DNA of 64,000 bases. Source: Plantago ovata (lineage: Eukaryota; Streptophyta; Magnoliopsida; Lamiales; Plantaginaceae). The notes under the pieces were generated by a model. The model saw nothing but the letters and a program-made list of their open reading frames with translations. It made no database searches and was not told the origin of the DNA. Every line of letters starts with the position of its first letter. Position 1 is the stretch's first letter. Where the stretch lies: assembly GCA_028274465.1 (NCBI GenBank), contig CM051456.1, positions 67,814,753-67,878,752 on the forward strand. The letters run 5' to 3'. A program made the translations under genes and the position numbers. This document shows positions 57,441 to 64,000 of the stretch, in pieces.

Positions 57441-58291
57441 TGTTGATAAGAAAAATATGTCTAGTTCGTAGCGTGCGTTCCTCCACGAACTATGAAGCTT
57501 TATAAATACAAGCGCTGATGAAAGGCCGCGGTCCCAAAAGATCCGAACCTTGAATTATGTGGACCTCTAGGGCATTTTTACAAATGTGCCTAGTTCATTA
57601 AAATAACTCTTTCTAGAGAGGCGGAGATTTTGAGGTCCGGAACGGGAGTCAGAAGGACAAGGAGCATTACTCAAGTACTTAACAGGTTAGAATGTACGAA
57701 GCTCATTTAATACGAACCTTAAATACTTGTTTGTATTGCTTTACAATAGAATCAGGACAAGATTCGCATCACAACCACATGGAGAGAAAGGACAAGAGAA
57801 GTGTGGAAGTTTCTAGGTAGCACATGAAGATACAGCTAAATGGGCCTGGGCCAAGCCCATGAAAGTCAACGATGGGCCTATTCAATATATGTCGACGAAT
57901 GAGAAGGTGACAGATGGAAGCAGGAGATTGGTGTGACCTAGGGTTAGCCAACAACTATATAAAGGCTCCATTTCCAAAGAAAAGGTAACTGGTCTTAATT
58001 AAGTACATTTATTACTCTAATACAAGGAGAACTTTCAAGCTCCTTCAAGTAAAGTCTCACACCGGCTTGACTTAGGCAAGCCGGAGATAAACACACATCC
58101 ACTCGCGCCTTTTTATTCTCAGGTGCTCAATTGGACATAGAGAGAATCAGAAGACTTGGGTGCTGGCATTAGACAAAGATTCGTGTGTTGTGTAAAATCA
58201 TGGTGACTTAGAGAGCTTTGTAGTTCTTTGTAGTTCGAGGAGTTTTGTAATATTAGAGCGTTTGAAGTCTTACTAGAATTTCACCTCTACA
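57441..58291 (+). repeat. 3' LTR of the Tat element (851 bp)
   Basis: Same length as the 5' LTR with about two dozen differences, including paired changes near 57719-57752. The TATA box at 57955-57964 is kept. The short purine stretch before it (CGGGGACATA) is a poor polypurine tract. Confidence 0.95.
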
Positions 58292-62452
<4,161 letters not shown>

Positions 62453-64000
62453 ATGGCTAGTAGCTCGCTCCATGCTATCTTAGAGAAGCAGGTGTTGAAT
62501 GGACCAAACTTCCTTGACTGGATCATGAACATTCGTCTGGTTCTGAGGTACGAGAAGATTGAGTATGTCTTAGACAAAGCCATACCCGTGCGTCCAGAGA
62601 ATCAGACTTCTGAACAGGCTGCAGCTTGGGATCAGGAAGCAGCTGACAAGCATAAGGAAGATGCTAAGACCGCGCAATGTATCATGCTGGCGGCAATGAG
62701 CAATGAGCTGCAAAGGCAACATGAAAATATGTTGTCGGATGAGATGTTAAAACATCTGAAGTCGCTCTTTAAGACGACTGCAAGGAGTGTCGAATTTGAT
62801 TTGATCAAAGAGATATTCAAATGCAGGCTCAGTGAAGGTAGAAACATGTATGAACATGTGCTCAAAATGACTGGTCTTTTTGAGAAGCTTGTCATTGCTG
62901 GAATCAAGCTAGAAGATAAAGTTGGTGTTATCATCGTCCTTCAATCATTGCCTAGTTCGTATTCATAGTTTATTGTGAACTACACCATGAATGCGAAAGA
63001 AGCAACACTACCGGAGCTCCATAATCTGTTGAAGACTTATGACCAATCTCTTCCTCGGAAGGATAAACCGGTCATGATGATTGGGCAACCTTCCAACCCA
63101 AACCCGAAAATCAAGGGAGCTAAGGGTAAGGGAAAGAAGAAAGCCAAGGCTAATGTACCTAGTACTAAGCCTAAAAGTCTAAATCAGAAAGGAGCAACCT
63201 TCAAGAAAAGTGGACGAGTACGCACAGATGAGTGCATTTACTGTAAGCAGAAAGGGCAATGGAAGAAAGACTGCCCGAAGATGAAGGCAGATTGAGCTAT
63301 GAGGCATCCAGCATCTAGCCCAGGTATGTTTGTTGTTGAAATAAACATGACTACTTTTGACTCCAATAGTTGGGTATTAGATAAAGCTTGTGGATCACGT
63401 ATTTGTAATAATGTACAGGGGCTCACTGATTCAAGGCTAGTCAAGCAAGGGGAAATCGATCTACGCGTTGGGAATGGAGCAAGTGTTGCTGCCAAGCGTG
63501 TTGGAAGACTCAAGATAGATTTGCCCTTAGGACAAAGATTAGTACATGATAATGTTAACTATGTTCCTTCTCTTGTCCGAAATATTATTTCCATTCCGTT
63601 GTTAGACAATTTTGGTTTTTCCTTTCATTTCGCAAATAATACTTGTCAATTTTCGCTTAATGGTATTATTTATTGAAAGACTCATCTTATGAATGGTTTA
63701 TATATATTGCAATGTAGTCAACCAATGTTTCATATCGACAACAAACATCCATCTTTAAGTAAGAAGGATAACTTATCTTACCGGTGGCATTGTAGACTTG
63801 GTCATATCAATGAAAGACGGATCCAAAGACTAAGGAAGATGGAGAACTTAGAACCATTCGATTTTAAATCTTATGGAACTTGTGAATCTTGCGTAAAAGG
63901 AAAGATGACGAACAAACCTTTCACGCAGAAAGGAGTTCGTGCCACACGCTGCTTAGAGCTCATACATAGTGATGTATGTGGACCATTCCCAGTCCATGCA
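62453..64000 (+). pseudogene. Copia gag, protease and integrase start; runs off the window
   Basis: All parts lie in a single frame from ATG 62453. Gag begins MASSSLHAILEKQVLNGPNF and has a CCHC knuckle (CIYCKQKGQWKKDC, second-last position Gln-Trp in place of the usual Gly-His order). The protease region reads WVLDKACGSRICNN, where related elements have DTACGSHIC, so the catalytic Asp-Thr pair is altered. The integrase zinc region follows (YRWHCRLGHINERRIQRL; CESCVKGKM) and HSDVCGPFPV at the window edge. Three in-frame stops interrupt it: TAG at 62966-62968, TGA at 63293-63295 and TGA at 63674-63676. No frameshift is seen, so decay here is by point changes. Confidence 0.88.

Larger units (their letters stand above)
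44214..58291 (+). mobile_element. complete Tat-lineage Ty3/gypsy LTR retrotransposon, 14.1 kb
   Basis: Two LTRs of 851 bp each (44214-45064 and 57441-58291) with TGTT...TACA ends enclose gag, protease, reverse transcriptase, a first RNase H, a second archaeal-type RNase H, integrase, two tandem-repeat blocks and an antisense gene. Reverse transcriptase before integrase marks Ty3/gypsy. The double RNase H marks the Tat lineage (Ogre, Retand and relatives). The perfect 5-bp duplication shows one insertion event. Pol has several frameshifts and a stop, so the copy cannot move by itself. Confidence 0.95.

Overview
This 64 kb window reads as AT-rich plant nuclear DNA, from a flowering plant and probably a eudicot. 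The basis is its content: Copia and Ty3/gypsy LTR retrotransposons with plant-type primer-binding sites, a CACTA (En/Spm) transposon, a FAR1-type Mutator-like element (MULE), a BED/DUF659 hAT gene, 5'-truncated LINEs and Stowaway-type MITEs. No intact host gene, tRNA or rRNA is visible. I cannot name the species. One 100-base run of Ns (34005-34104) is an assembly gap.

Layout. (1) 1-960: non-coding LTR or leader-like sequence of another retroelement. (2) 961-9707: minus-strand SIRE-type Copia element with its 5' LTR at 8145-9707, gag, a broken pol and the start of a third ORF; its 3' end is missing. (3) 9708-11020: an old Tat-like LTR fragment, then unassigned sequence. (4) 11021-28434: a 17.4 kb CACTA element bounded by CACTAC termini and an ATC target duplication. 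It holds a TNPA-like gene (minus), a decayed TNP2-like transposase (plus), and nested insertions: a LINE with a 12-bp target duplication, Stowaway MITEs, and a hAT transposase pseudogene whose reading frame runs into a captured piece of a cyclophilin-40 (CYP40) gene. (5) 28583-30600: a LINE fragment beside a degenerate CACTA-like end. (6) 31001-43197: a 12.2 kb MULE with a nearly intact FAR1-like transposase (minus) and a convergent ULP1-like peptidase gene (plus). Its non-coding parts carry a short ATCATGGG-type motif about 70 times, always in one orientation. (7) 43300-44213 and 58292-59767: a possible host-gene first exon and intron, split by (8) a complete 14.1 kb Tat-lineage Ty3/gypsy element (44214-58291, TACTT target duplication, two 851-bp LTRs) with a separate antisense gene that has its own TATA box and introns. 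(9) 59768-64000: a TA microsatellite, LTR-like sequence and the 5' part of a plus-strand Copia element that runs off the window.

Most element genes carry stops or frameshifts. The best preserved are the TNPA-like gene, the FAR1-like transposase (one frameshift seen), the SIRE gag and the antisense gene of the Tat element. The items most worth a second look are the hAT-CYP40 chimeric frame, the strand-fixed ATCATGGG motif through the MULE, the FAR1 plus ULP1 gene pair in one MULE, and the antisense gene of the Tat element.
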